A DNA stretch of 64,000 bases. It comes from Flavobacterium sp. GTDB lineage: Bacteria > Bacteroidota > Bacteroidia > Flavobacteriales > Flavobacteriaceae. The notes under the pieces are model-generated. The model worked only from the letters and a program-made list of their open reading frames with translations. It searched no databases and had not been told where the DNA came from. Both the position numbers and the translations under genes were made by a program. Positions within the stretch are counted from its first letter, which is position 1. The number at the start of each line of letters is the position of its first letter. The stretch is taken from contig NZ_PNJW01000005.1 in NCBI RefSeq assembly GCF_013822155.1, forward strand, positions 1 through 64,000, written 5' to 3'. Shown one piece after another: positions 16,621 to 24,996 of the stretch.

Positions 16621-18825
16621 TTAAGATTTTACTACTTTTTCCTTTTTCTTTAAATCCACTTTTCCTTTTACTACCGGTTTGGTTTGTAAATCATCCAGAA
16701 CATTCAAGGCTTCTTCTACATAAATATCTTTAGATAAACTTTCAAACCAACGTTCTCTTTTTTCTTTAAATGATTCATCTTTTTTCATCACGACTTCATC
16801 TTCCGGAATAGCTTTGAACAACAAGTCATTTTTATAATCCGTAATTGGTTTAAATACTTTTCCTTGTTCTTCTACTGCTTTTTGTTCAGCCAAAAAAGCA
16901 TCTAATTTTAAACTATATACCACCGCATCTCTTCGCACTTTGGTCCATTTAGCACTTTTATCAATTAATTGAAAATGCTCATCACCGGCCATTCTGTTTT
17001 TACTGTTTTCAATTGCTTTCTCAAAATTTGTTTGCTTATTCCAAACCGAATATTGTGCTTCATCAATTTTAGACCAAGGCATGGCATTATCCAAGTCTCT
17101 TTCTCCTATGTCGATGTACGAATAACGATCCGGCATGACAACATCGCTGGAAACACCTTCTAATTGAGTTGAGCCTCCATTGATTCGATAGAATTTTTGA
17201 GTTGTAGTTTTCAAAGCTCCTAAATCCCCTAACGTATTTCCACGAACAAACTGGTTTAAATCAATAACATTTTGAACTGTTCCCTTTCCATAGGTTTGTT
17301 TACTCCCAATCACTACACCTCTTTTATAATCCTGAATCGCTGCTGCTAAAATTTCAGAAGCAGAAGCAGAAAAATTATTGACCATTACCACTAAAGGTCC
17401 ATCCCATTGAATTTTTGCATCACGATCAAACAATACTTCTTTTTTAGTTCCGGCGGATTTAATTTGAACTACCGGTCCTTGCTCTATAAATAATCCGGTG
17501 ATGTCGACCACTGTTTTCAGGGAACCCCCACCATTATCACGCACATCCATAATGATACCTTTTACTCCTTGGGCTTTCAAACGTTCCACTTCGATGGCAA
17601 CATCTTTCCCGGCATCGCGTCCGTCATTATTTTCAAAATCAATGTAGAATTTAGGTAAATAAATAATTCCGTATTTCATACCATTTCGTTCCACCACACT
17701 TGATTTCGCATAGGTTTCTTCTGTTTCAACCATATCTCTGATGAGGGAAATTACTTTTATCGAACCATCCACTTTTTTAACGGTTAAACGAACTTCCGTT
17801 CCTTTAGGACCTTTAATTTTTTTAACAACATTATCTAATCGCATACCGACGATGTCTACCGGTTCTTGGTCGCCTTGAGCCACTTTTAATACTATGTCAC
17901 CCGGTTCCAATTCTTTTCCTCTCCAAGCCGGTCCACCGGAAATTAATTCCGTGATTTCCGTTAAATCATTTTTCTTTTGTAATCTGGCTCCAATTCCTTC
18001 AAATTTACCGCTGATGCTTACGTCAAAACGTTCTTTATCATCCGGGGCCATATAATTGGTATGCGGGTCAAATCGAGAAGCAATGGCATTTACAAAAACA
18101 CCAAACCAATCATTGCGGTCTAATTCTTTTATAAATGTATAATAGTCATCCAACGATTTTAATGAACTTTCTCTGGTTTCTTTTTCAAGCTCTTCAAAAC
18201 TTTTCGGTTTGGCATCTACTTTAGCTTTATTTTCCTTTTTTTCTGAGTCGTTTTTAGCGTCGGTCCCTTTTAGTTTATCTTCTTCCAATTTCATTTTATC
18301 TGTTAAAGAAGATAATGTTGAAAGTTTAATTTGTTTTCTCCAACGCTCTTTTAATTCCGAACTATTTTTAGCATACGGCAATTTTTCATATTCTGTATTG
18401 ATAGTCTCATCAACCGTATAATCAAATGGTTCTTCTAAAATTTCTTTGTAATATTTTTGACTTTCATTCATTCTTTTTAAGTAAACAGAATAGGTCAACT
18501 CAAAGAAAGTTAAGTCTTTATTTTTGATTTGGTCATCAATTTTTGTTTCGTATTCAGCGAATTCATCAATATCCGATTGAATAAAAAACCGTTTTGAAGG
18601 ATCTAATGCTTCCACATAATCTTTATAAACTCCTTTTGAAAAATTATCATCTATATCGACCGGACTATAGTGTCCTCTTTCGATTACAAAAGTTAATAAT
18701 TCCAATAAAAGTTTGTCTTTTTCCGGATCAGCACTGCTACTGATATTATTTTCTGTGGCTTTAAAAGCAAGTAGTGAAGCTGACAAAACTATTGCCAACA
18801 ATACCAATTTGAAGTTTCTTTTCAT
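16621..18825 (-). CDS. prc: carboxy-terminal processing (tail-specific) protease
   Basis: An S41A protease of about 734 residues exported to the periplasm, where it trims or degrades proteins from their C-terminus. After an N-terminal signal (LVLLAIVLSASLLAF) come a long helical N-terminal domain, a PDZ domain near residues 240-330 (KFEGIGARL, GDIVLKV) and the S41 core. The catalytic Ser lies in NNFSASASEI and the Lys in YGKGTVQ about 28 residues later. The C-terminal region is Lys-rich. ATG 18825 (MKRNFKLV) gives a clean signal; the in-frame ATG at 18846 would add seven residues. A full promoter lies about 115 bases upstream. Confidence 0.93.
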   Translation of the reverse strand: MKRNFKLVLLAIVLSASLLAFKATENNISSSADPEKDKLLLELLTFVIERGHYSPVDIDDNFSKGVYKDYVEALDPSKRFFIQSDIDEFAEYETKIDDQIKNKDLTFFELTYSVYLKRMNESQKYYKEILEEPFDYTVDETINTEYEKLPYAKNSSELKERWRKQIKLSTLSSLTDKMKLEEDKLKGTDAKNDSEKKENKAKVDAKPKSFEELEKETRESSLKSLDDYYTFIKELDRNDWFGVFVNAIASRFDPHTNYMAPDDKERFDVSISGKFEGIGARLQKKNDLTEITELISGGPAWRGKELEPGDIVLKVAQGDQEPVDIVGMRLDNVVKKIKGPKGTEVRLTVKKVDGSIKVISLIRDMVETEETYAKSSVVERNGMKYGIIYLPKFYIDFENNDGRDAGKDVAIEVERLKAQGVKGIIMDVRDNGGGSLKTVVDITGLFIEQGPVVQIKSAGTKKEVLFDRDAKIQWDGPLVVMVNNFSASASEILAAAIQDYKRGVVIGSKQTYGKGTVQNVIDLNQFVRGNTLGDLGALKTTTQKFYRINGGSTQLEGVSSDVVMPDRYSYIDIGERDLDNAMPWSKIDEAQYSVWNKQTNFEKAIENSKNRMAGDEHFQLIDKSAKWTKVRRDAVVYSLKLDAFLAEQKAVEEQGKVFKPITDYKNDLLFKAIPEDEVVMKKDESFKEKRERWFESLSKDIYVEEALNVLDDLQTKPVVKGKVDLKKKEKVVKS

Positions 18826-18940
18826 AAATAGCAAAATTGTATTCATTTTATTTCTAAGTATGCAGCATTAAAAACTATGCCAACTCTGATTTAGATCTAT
18901 ATTTTGTGTAAATTAATGTGAAAATAATAACATTACCGAA

Positions 18941-18970
18941 CAAAGTTATGAAAATTGTCATGCTGACAAA
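18941..18970 (-). promoter_or_regulatory. promoter of the tail-specific protease gene
   Basis: On the minus strand: TTTG (18970-18967), an 18-base spacer, TAACTTTG (18948-18941). This is a full match to the Bacteroidota consensus. It predicts a leader of about 110 bases, long enough to hold regulation, though no structure is obvious. Confidence 0.65.
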
Positions 18971-19018
18971 TCTTAAAAAGAGTTAATTTTGTTTTTGTTA
19001 TGCTTTGTTACCTGTAGT

Positions 19019-19049
19019 TTTGTAATTTTATTCGCATTATTTACTTTTT
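19019..19049 (+). promoter_or_regulatory. possible promoter of surE
   Basis: TTTG at 19019-19022, a 19-base spacer, then TACTTTTT at 19042-19049, one base off TAnnTTTG. The leader to the surE ATG would be about 30 bases. Confidence 0.4.
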
Positions 19050-19085
19050 TAACCAATATGACTTCTCTTTAAAGCTACCCATACA

Positions 19086-19859
19086 ATGAAAAAACCGCTT
19101 ATTTTAGTAACAAATGATGATGGCATCTCGGCTCCGGGCATCAGAGCCTTAATAGACGTAATGAAAACCTTAGGCGATGTCGTTGTGGTCGCACCTGACA
19201 GTCCTCAAAGTGCTATGGGTCATGCTATTACTATTAACAATACTATCTTTGTCAATAAAGTTCATTTCGATAGCGAATTAAAAGGAGAATACAGTAGTTC
19301 CGGAACTCCGGTAGATTGCGTGAAACTTGCGGTAAACGAAATTTTGAAACAAAAACCCGATTTGTGCGTTTCCGGTATAAATCATGGTTCTAATTCATCT
19401 ATTAATGTTATTTATTCAGGAACGATGAGTGCTGCTGTTGAAGCCGGAATTGAAGGAATACCGGCTATTGGTTTTTCGCTATTAGATTATGATTGGAATG
19501 CAGATTTTGAACCAATTAAAAAGGCTATACGAACAATCACCTCTGAAGTTTTATCAAATGGATTACCGGATGGTGTGATTTTAAATGTAAATTTTCCGAA
19601 ATTAAAAGAAGAAGAAATCAAAGGAATGAAAGTTTGTCGGCAGGCAAAAGCCTTGTGGATGGAAAAATTTGACAAAAGAAAAACACCGCAAGGCAAAGAT
19701 TATTATTGGTTAACCGGCGAATTTGTTAATCAAGATAAAGGAGAAGATACAGATGAATGGGCACTTGAACAAGGTTATATTTCAATTGTTCCGGTTCAAT
19801 TTGATTTAACGGCTCATCATGCCATTCAAAAACTAAACACTTATAAATTTGAATTATAA
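19086..19859 (+). CDS. surE: 5'/3'-nucleotidase SurE
   Basis: A 257-residue cytoplasmic metal-dependent nucleoside monophosphatase of the survival protein E family. The N-terminal TNDDGISAPG supplies the metal-binding Asp pair (Asp8, Asp9). PDSPQSAMGHAIT, SSGTPVDCVK and SGINHGSNSS are the other conserved blocks. Length and order match the family. Its stop overlaps the ATG of the next small membrane protein by one base, and lpxB follows, so the three form an operon. surE next to lpxB is a common Bacteroidota arrangement. Confidence 0.95.
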   Translation: MKKPLILVTNDDGISAPGIRALIDVMKTLGDVVVVAPDSPQSAMGHAITINNTIFVNKVHFDSELKGEYSSSGTPVDCVKLAVNEILKQKPDLCVSGINHGSNSSINVIYSGTMSAAVEAGIEGIPAIGFSLLDYDWNADFEPIKKAIRTITSEVLSNGLPDGVILNVNFPKLKEEEIKGMKVCRQAKALWMEKFDKRKTPQGKDYYWLTGEFVNQDKGEDTDEWALEQGYISIVPVQFDLTAHHAIQKLNTYKFEL

Positions 19860-20131
19860 TGCAAAAAAGAGACTTATTTATCGGTTTTTTATTGGGGATA
19901 ATCGGAGCAATACTTGGGGTATTCCTATTTATTACTTTTTTCACTTCGTATGATTTTCTGGAAGGAATAACCATTTTAAAATCCCAAAACTCTTTAGGCA
20001 AACTAATTGCTTTAGGAGCTGTTATCAATGTTGCTCTATTTTTTTTATTACTAAAATTTCAAAAAGATGTTATGGCACGAGGAGTCGTTTTAGCAACAAT
20101 TGCTTTAACGATAGCTACTTTATTTGTATAA
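19859..20131 (+). CDS. small three-helix membrane protein
   Basis: This 90-residue protein is almost entirely hydrophobic, with three predicted helices (about 8-30, 45-65 and 72-90) and a basic start (MQKRD). The family is not named with confidence. It is translationally coupled to surE (TAATG) and sits 3 bases before lpxB, so it may assist an envelope step, but there is no direct evidence. Confidence 0.75.
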   Translation: MQKRDLFIGFLLGIIGAILGVFLFITFFTSYDFLEGITILKSQNSLGKLIALGAVINVALFFLLLKFQKDVMARGVVLATIALTIATLFV

Positions 20132-20134
20132 TTT

Positions 20135-21247
20135 ATGAAATACTATATTATTGCAGGAGAGGCTTCAGGGGATTTACATGGTTCAAATCTGATGAAAGCA
20201 TTATACAAAGAAGATCCAAAAGCCATTATTCGGTTTTGGGGAGGCGATTTAATGCAAAAAGCAGGCGGTGTTTTGGTGAAACATTACCGGGATTTAGCTT
20301 TTATGGGATTTGCGGAGGTTCTCTTTAATTTAAAAACCATCGTAAATAATATTAGTTTTTGTAAAAAAGATATTGAACAATTTCAACCCGATGTGCTTAT
20401 TTTTATTGATTATCCCGGTTTCAATATGCGAATTGCCGAATGGGCTAAAAAGAAAGGTATTCCAACACACTATTATATCTCTCCTCAAATTTGGGCCTGG
20501 AAAGAAAACAGAATCAAAGCAGTTAAAAGAGATTTCGATAAACTCTATGTTATTTTACCCTTTGAAAAAGATTTTTATGAAAAGAAACATCATTTTCCGG
20601 TCGAATTTGTTGGACATCCACTAATTGATGCCATTCACAACCGTGTTAAAATTGAAAACGGAAATTTTAGAAAAGAAAATAATTTAGATGAAAGGCCAAT
20701 CATCGCTCTATTACCGGGAAGTAGAAAACAGGAAATCAGCAAGTTATTGCATGAAATGTTGGCGATTGTCCCTGATTTTCCGGATTATCAATTTGTAATA
20801 GCCGGTGCTCCCGGACAAGAATTTGACTTTTATAAACAATTTTTGACTAATAAAGCCGTTCATTTCATTACGAATAAAACATATGATTTATTGAGTGTGG
20901 CACATGCCGCTTTGGTCACTTCCGGAACAGCAACTTTGGAAACCGCTTTGTTTAAAGTCCCAGAAGTAGTTTGTTACAAAGGGAATTGGGTTTCTTATCA
21001 AATTGCAAAACGGATAATAACCTTGAAATACATATCACTTGTCAATTTGATCATGGATGAAGAAGTGGTTACCGAATTAATTCAAGGTGAATGTAATTCG
21101 AAAAGAATCAAAGCTGAATTGACTAAAATTCTAAATTCAGAATACCGTCAAAAGCTCCTTAAAAAATATGAAATTTTAGAAGAAAAATTAGGAGGAGAAG
21201 GAGCAAGTGAAAAAGTTGCCCAACTTATTTTTGCTTCAATTGCCTGA
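20135..21247 (+). CDS. lpxB: lipid-A-disaccharide synthase
   Basis: LpxB (GT19) joins UDP-2,3-diacylglucosamine and lipid X to form the lipid A disaccharide on the inner face of the inner membrane. 370 residues, normal length. Typical motifs are AGEASGDLHGSNLM at the N-terminus, FIDYPGFNMRIA, YYISPQIWAWKENRI, LLPGSRKQEI and the sugar-nucleotide region TSGTATLETALF. It is third in the operon surE-small protein-lpxB. Confidence 0.96.
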   Translation: MKYYIIAGEASGDLHGSNLMKALYKEDPKAIIRFWGGDLMQKAGGVLVKHYRDLAFMGFAEVLFNLKTIVNNISFCKKDIEQFQPDVLIFIDYPGFNMRIAEWAKKKGIPTHYYISPQIWAWKENRIKAVKRDFDKLYVILPFEKDFYEKKHHFPVEFVGHPLIDAIHNRVKIENGNFRKENNLDERPIIALLPGSRKQEISKLLHEMLAIVPDFPDYQFVIAGAPGQEFDFYKQFLTNKAVHFITNKTYDLLSVAHAALVTSGTATLETALFKVPEVVCYKGNWVSYQIAKRIITLKYISLVNLIMDEEVVTELIQGECNSKRIKAELTKILNSEYRQKLLKKYEILEEKLGGEGASEKVAQLIFASIA

Positions 21248-21264
21248 TTTTAAATTGTTTTTTT

Positions 21265-21272
21265 TAACTTTG
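21265..21272 (+). promoter_or_regulatory. -7 element of the NlpC/P60 gene
   Basis: TAACTTTG matches TAnnTTTG. With a start near 21279, only about 10 leader bases remain before the TTG start at 21289. Confidence 0.5.
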
Positions 21273-21288
21273 TAAAAATTAAAATTTC

Positions 21289-21951
21289 TTGAAGAATACT
21301 GTTTTAATAACCTTTTTGTTGCTGTTTTTAGTGAGTTGTAAACCCACTACTTCTGTTATTGTTACCTCTAAAGAAGAAGCTCAAAAAAAAGGAATTTACA
21401 AAGCACCTCAACCAAACAAGGCAACAGCTTCGACTAACAAATCCGCTGCTAATTCTTCAGTCAAAAAAGGAACAGAAAATACAAAATCGGAAAAAAAACA
21501 TAAAATTACTGATGTTGAGGATACTGATTTTGTTGCAGATAATGACAACACCTCTTATTTTATCAAACAATTAATCAATACTGCCATGCAATATAACGGA
21601 GTTCGTTACAGAGGTGGCGGCACTACCACTGCCGGTATGGATTGTTCGGGATTGGTTACAACTGTTTTTAAAACCTATGATGTTTCACTTCCCAGAAGTT
21701 CAAACGATATGTCAAAAGTGGGCGAAAAACTAAATCGCAATGAAATAAAAAAAGGTGATTTGGTGTTTTTCAGAACAAATGGTCGGAGTGTAATTAACCA
21801 TGTCGGATTAGTTACAGAAGTTAAAGATGACGAAATTATTTTTATTCATTCCTCTGTTCAACGCGGTGTTATTATATCCTCTACAAAAGAACCTTATTAC
21901 CAAAGAACTTTTGCTCAAGCCAACCGGATTTTGGGTGACGAATATTTTTAA
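21289..21951 (+). CDS. NlpC/P60 (C40) cell-wall hydrolase lipoprotein
   Basis: A 220-residue predicted peptidoglycan endopeptidase. Signal and lipobox are clear (LLFLVSC, Cys17). A Lys/Ser/Thr-rich linker (25-75) leads to the C40 domain with catalytic Cys119 in MDCSGLV, His171 in NHVGLV and a later polar HSS. It would cut peptide stems in the periplasm or at the outer membrane. The start is a TTG at 21289; no ATG in frame preserves the signal, and the -7 element 17 bases upstream excludes earlier starts. Confidence 0.92.
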   Translation: MKNTVLITFLLLFLVSCKPTTSVIVTSKEEAQKKGIYKAPQPNKATASTNKSAANSSVKKGTENTKSEKKHKITDVEDTDFVADNDNTSYFIKQLINTAMQYNGVRYRGGGTTTAGMDCSGLVTTVFKTYDVSLPRSSNDMSKVGEKLNRNEIKKGDLVFFRTNGRSVINHVGLVTEVKDDEIIFIHSSVQRGVIISSTKEPYYQRTFAQANRILGDEYF

Positions 21952-21985
21952 TTATAATTTTTTTCTGATTAATTAAATTTTTTAT

Positions 21986-21993
21986 TACCTTCG
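21986..21993 (+). promoter_or_regulatory. possible -7 element just before comEC
   Basis: TACCTTCG is a TAnnTTCG variant. It ends 5 bases before the ATG at 21999, so it would give an almost leaderless mRNA. A chance match is possible. Confidence 0.35.
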
Positions 21994-21998
21994 TATCA

Positions 21999-24023
21999 AT
22001 GAGGGTAATTAAATTTCCAACCTTAAACATCACGCTTTGTGTTGTGTTGGGAATTTTGGCTTCAAACGAAGTTAAACCCGACATTAATTCGACATGTCTT
22101 CTTGTTTCGATTTTATTCATTCCCTTTTTGTTGTTATTTTGGCTTTCCAATAAAAAAGCAACCTTCCGTTTCTATTTTGGTTTATCCGCTTATTTATTAA
22201 GTTTTTTTGTTGGTTTTATGGTTTACACTTTGCATTCCAAACCAAATCAACAACACCATTACTCAAATAATCTCAAGCATGAAAGAGCACTTGTCAGTGG
22301 TGTTATTTCAGAAAAAATTAGGCCTAATCAATATGTTTATAAGTATTTTTTAGAGGTAGAAACAGTTGATAAAATTGACAAAACGGGTAAATTATTAATT
22401 GTTTTATCTAAAAAGGATGCTAAAAAAGAATTTCAAATAGGTGATGTCGTTTTAGCTTATGCTTATTTAAAACCAATTACAAGGCCACATAATCCTTATC
22501 AATTTGACTATGCTGCTTATTTAGAAAAAAAAGATGTCTATCATCAATTATATTTAGAGAGGAATAATTACCGGGTTATTGGACATGAAAAGCATCTAAA
22601 TTACAAACTGGAAAAAATTCGAAATACCATTATAACGAAACTTGAGAATTCTAAGATACCGATAGACCGACTCGAAATTATCAAAGCTTTATTTTTAGGT
22701 CAACGCCAAAACATTGATCAGGAAACGAATAATCAATATTCACAAGCCGGAGCTATTCATGTTTTAGCCATTTCGGGTTTACATATCGGTATATTATTAT
22801 TCTTTTTTAAAACGTTATTTAAACCATTAGAGCGGATTCGATATGGCAAAATCATATTGCCTATTTTGCTTATGCTTATTCTTTGGTCTTTTGCATTACT
22901 ATCCGGATTGTCGGCATCTGTTGTACGGGCAGTTACAATGTTTTCTTTTATCACTATTGGAATGTATATGAAAAGTGAACACAATATTTACAGAACATTG
23001 GGTTCCTCCATTTTAGTGCTATTACTTATTCGACCAAATTTCTTATTTGATGTAGGTTTTCAGTTGAGCTATTGTGCCGTATTTTCAATTGTAACCATTC
23101 AACCTTTATTTACCAAACTATGGAAATCGAATAATAAAATTGTTCAGTATTTTTATGAAATTCTAACGGTCTCTTTTGCTGCCCAAATTGGTGTGCTCCC
23201 ATTGAGTTTATATTATTTTCATCAATTTCCCGGATTATTTTTTCTAACAAATCTGGTGGTAATACCTTTATTAACGCTCATATTAGTTTGCGGAATGATT
23301 GCTTTGCTTTTTGTTGTAATAAGCATTCCAACTGAAATTTTCATTCAACTACTATCTTATCTCGTGGGATTAATGAATCGTTATGTGGCCTTTATTTCCT
23401 CTTTAGAAGATTTTATAATCAAAGGAATTCCATTCAACTTAACCCTTCTTTTTAGCTCACTTTTTGCCATAATTGGAATAATACTTTGGCTTAAGAAGCC
23501 AAAATATAATAGAATAGTTTTTGCTTTAATTTGCATCATTTCATTTCAACTATCGCTTATTGGTTCTATTGCCTATCATAAGTCAAAAAATGAGTTTATT
23601 ATCTTTCAATACCCCAAACAAACAATATTGGCAAAAAAAACAGATAACTCCATTACCCTATTCAGTAACGAAAAAGAAATTGAAACTAATTATGCCATTA
23701 AAAATTATCTTCAAGCTAATTTTGGTCAAATTGATTCCATTGCTAAGGTTCAAAATATTTTACAAGTAAATGATAAAAAACTATTAATTATTGATGAAAA
23801 AGGGATCTATAACATTCCTTTAAAACCAAATTTAATCTTGTTAACACAATCTCCAAAAATAAATTTGGCTCGTGTAATTGATGAATTAAATCCGACTATT
23901 ATTATTGCCGATGGCAGTAATAAGAAATACTTACATGATCTTTGGCAAAAAACCTGTTCACAAAAAAATATCCCTTTCCACTCAACCAGTGAAAAGGGAT
24001 ATTATAAGATTGAATTAAACTAA
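21999..24023 (+). CDS. comEC: ComEC/Rec2-family DNA uptake channel
   Basis: A 674-residue polytopic protein of the DNA-transport family. The N-terminus has two or three helices and a DUF4131-like OB region (about 25-170). The Competence domain (about 225-500) carries HVLAISGLHIGILL and about eight helices. The C-terminal 140 residues look like a worn-down metallo-beta-lactamase-like fold, but they lack the HxHxDH metal motif present in longer ComEC proteins. It is the usual short Bacteroidota form. Its role in uptake of single-stranded DNA is inferred from family. The last codons contain a hairpin that works as terminator for the opposite operon. Confidence 0.88.
   Translation: MRVIKFPTLNITLCVVLGILASNEVKPDINSTCLLVSILFIPFLLLFWLSNKKATFRFYFGLSAYLLSFFVGFMVYTLHSKPNQQHHYSNNLKHERALVSGVISEKIRPNQYVYKYFLEVETVDKIDKTGKLLIVLSKKDAKKEFQIGDVVLAYAYLKPITRPHNPYQFDYAAYLEKKDVYHQLYLERNNYRVIGHEKHLNYKLEKIRNTIITKLENSKIPIDRLEIIKALFLGQRQNIDQETNNQYSQAGAIHVLAISGLHIGILLFFFKTLFKPLERIRYGKIILPILLMLILWSFALLSGLSASVVRAVTMFSFITIGMYMKSEHNIYRTLGSSILVLLLIRPNFLFDVGFQLSYCAVFSIVTIQPLFTKLWKSNNKIVQYFYEILTVSFAAQIGVLPLSLYYFHQFPGLFFLTNLVVIPLLTLILVCGMIALLFVVISIPTEIFIQLLSYLVGLMNRYVAFISSLEDFIIKGIPFNLTLLFSSLFAIIGIILWLKKPKYNRIVFALICIISFQLSLIGSIAYHKSKNEFIIFQYPKQTILAKKTDNSITLFSNEKEIETNYAIKNYLQANFGQIDSIAKVQNILQVNDKKLLIIDEKGIYNIPLKPNLILLTQSPKINLARVIDELNPTIIIADGSNKKYLHDLWQKTCSQKNIPFHSTSEKGYYKIELN
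23961..24002 (-). terminator. minus-strand terminator inside the comEC 3' end
   Basis: A 15-bp stem with one mismatch (23968-23982 with 23988-24002, ATATCCCTTT.../...AAAGGGATAT) has a 5-base loop. Read on the minus strand it is followed by a T-run (from 23967 leftward). It is placed to stop transcripts of the thioredoxin operon, whose last gene ends at 24025, while lying entirely within comEC coding sequence. Confidence 0.7.
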
Positions 24024-24024
24024 C

Positions 24025-24480
24025 TTATTTAGGCATAAATTGATTTACCACCTCTAACCATTTTTCAGGACCTCCGGCTACATAACCGGTGTTACCTAAT
24101 TGTTGCAAATTAATTTGAGTTCCGTTTTTCTGCGGACTGACAAACCAAATTGTTGGAAAACCTTGCACCTGAAATATTTGTTGCAATTGATCATTTTGTT
24201 GTTTTAGGCTTGCTTCTAACTGCATTTTTTTAGGGAAATCCAATTCAACTAAAATCACTTTTTTTGACCATTCTACAAATTCAGGTTTTTGGAAAACCTC
24301 TTTTTGCAATTTAATACACCATCCACACCAATCACTCCCTGTAAAAAATAACATAAGGGGTTTTTTACTTTGTGTAGAAAGTTCTATCGCCTTATTAATA
24401 TCTGTTTGCCACTTTAATTCTTGGGCACTCAATGTTTGAAGAGACCAAAAAAAGACAAAATATAAAATAATCTTATTCAT
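24025..24480 (-). CDS. periplasmic thioredoxin-family protein
   Basis: 151 residues with a signal peptide (about 1-19, ending LSAQ) and a thioredoxin fold. The active-site pair is C52 and C55 in SDWCGWCIKL, a CGWC motif seen in DUF255/thioredoxin_7-type proteins. A cis-Pro loop is visible (GFPTIWFV). It probably reduces or isomerises disulfides in exported proteins, with no specific partner known. It directly abuts the next thioredoxin gene with no spacer, so the two are an operon. Confidence 0.88.
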   Translation of the reverse strand: MNKIILYFVFFWSLQTLSAQELKWQTDINKAIELSTQSKKPLMLFFTGSDWCGWCIKLQKEVFQKPEFVEWSKKVILVELDFPKKMQLEASLKQQNDQLQQIFQVQGFPTIWFVSPQKNGTQINLQQLGNTGYVAGGPEKWLEVVNQFMPK

Positions 24481-24945
24481 TTATTTCACCGTTTTTAATT
24501 CCGCTAATAATTGTTCCGGTTGATAATATCCTACAATCACTTTCGCTATATCTCCTTTTTTGTCTAAAATATACATTGATGGATAACCTTCAACATTAAG
24601 AAAGCCTGTAAATTCATGCATACTGTTTCTCCCTTTGCGGGTAGCATCGTAGCCTGGATTTGTATATTTTTTTCCTTTATAATTCACTTCCGAATTTCCT
24701 TCTCCGTTAAATTTAACTGCATAATATGTTGCATTTATAAATTCTGAAACTTCTTTGGTTTGAAACGTATTTTTGTCTAACATTTTACAAGGTCCACACC
24801 AATCCGTATAAACATCCATAAATATTGGTTTCGGGTTTTTCTTTTGTAACGCTAATGCTTCATCAAGCGTCATCCATTTAATTTCCTGAGCCTGTGATGA
24901 AACCGTTGTAATAATTAGTAAAAGAGCAAAAAGTAATTTTTTCAT
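24481..24945 (-). CDS. periplasmic thioredoxin-family protein (CGPC)
   Basis: 154 residues. The signal peptide (1-19) is followed by a thioredoxin fold with the classical motif TDWCGPCKM (C50, C53) and cis-Pro in EGYPSMYILD. It is paralogous to its downstream neighbour, with which it shares the junction stop/start. An insertion around residues 75-110 (YKGKKYTNPGYDATRKGR) is typical of the thioredoxin_7/DUF255 type. It has its own -7 element at 24970-24977. Confidence 0.88.
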   Translation of the reverse strand: MKKLLFALLLIITTVSSQAQEIKWMTLDEALALQKKNPKPIFMDVYTDWCGPCKMLDKNTFQTKEVSEFINATYYAVKFNGEGNSEVNYKGKKYTNPGYDATRKGRNSMHEFTGFLNVEGYPSMYILDKKGDIAKVIVGYYQPEQLLAELKTVK

Positions 24946-24969
24946 AACGCTTTTTTATAAGTTGAATTT

Positions 24970-24977
24970 CAAAAATA
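24970..24977 (-). promoter_or_regulatory. -7 element of the thioredoxin pair
   Basis: On the minus strand TATTTTTG fits TAnnTTTG and gives a leader of about 20 bases to the ATG at 24945. No TTTG lies at -33, so support is partial. Confidence 0.45.
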
Positions 24978-24996
24978 ATGCCGAAATTTAAAATAA

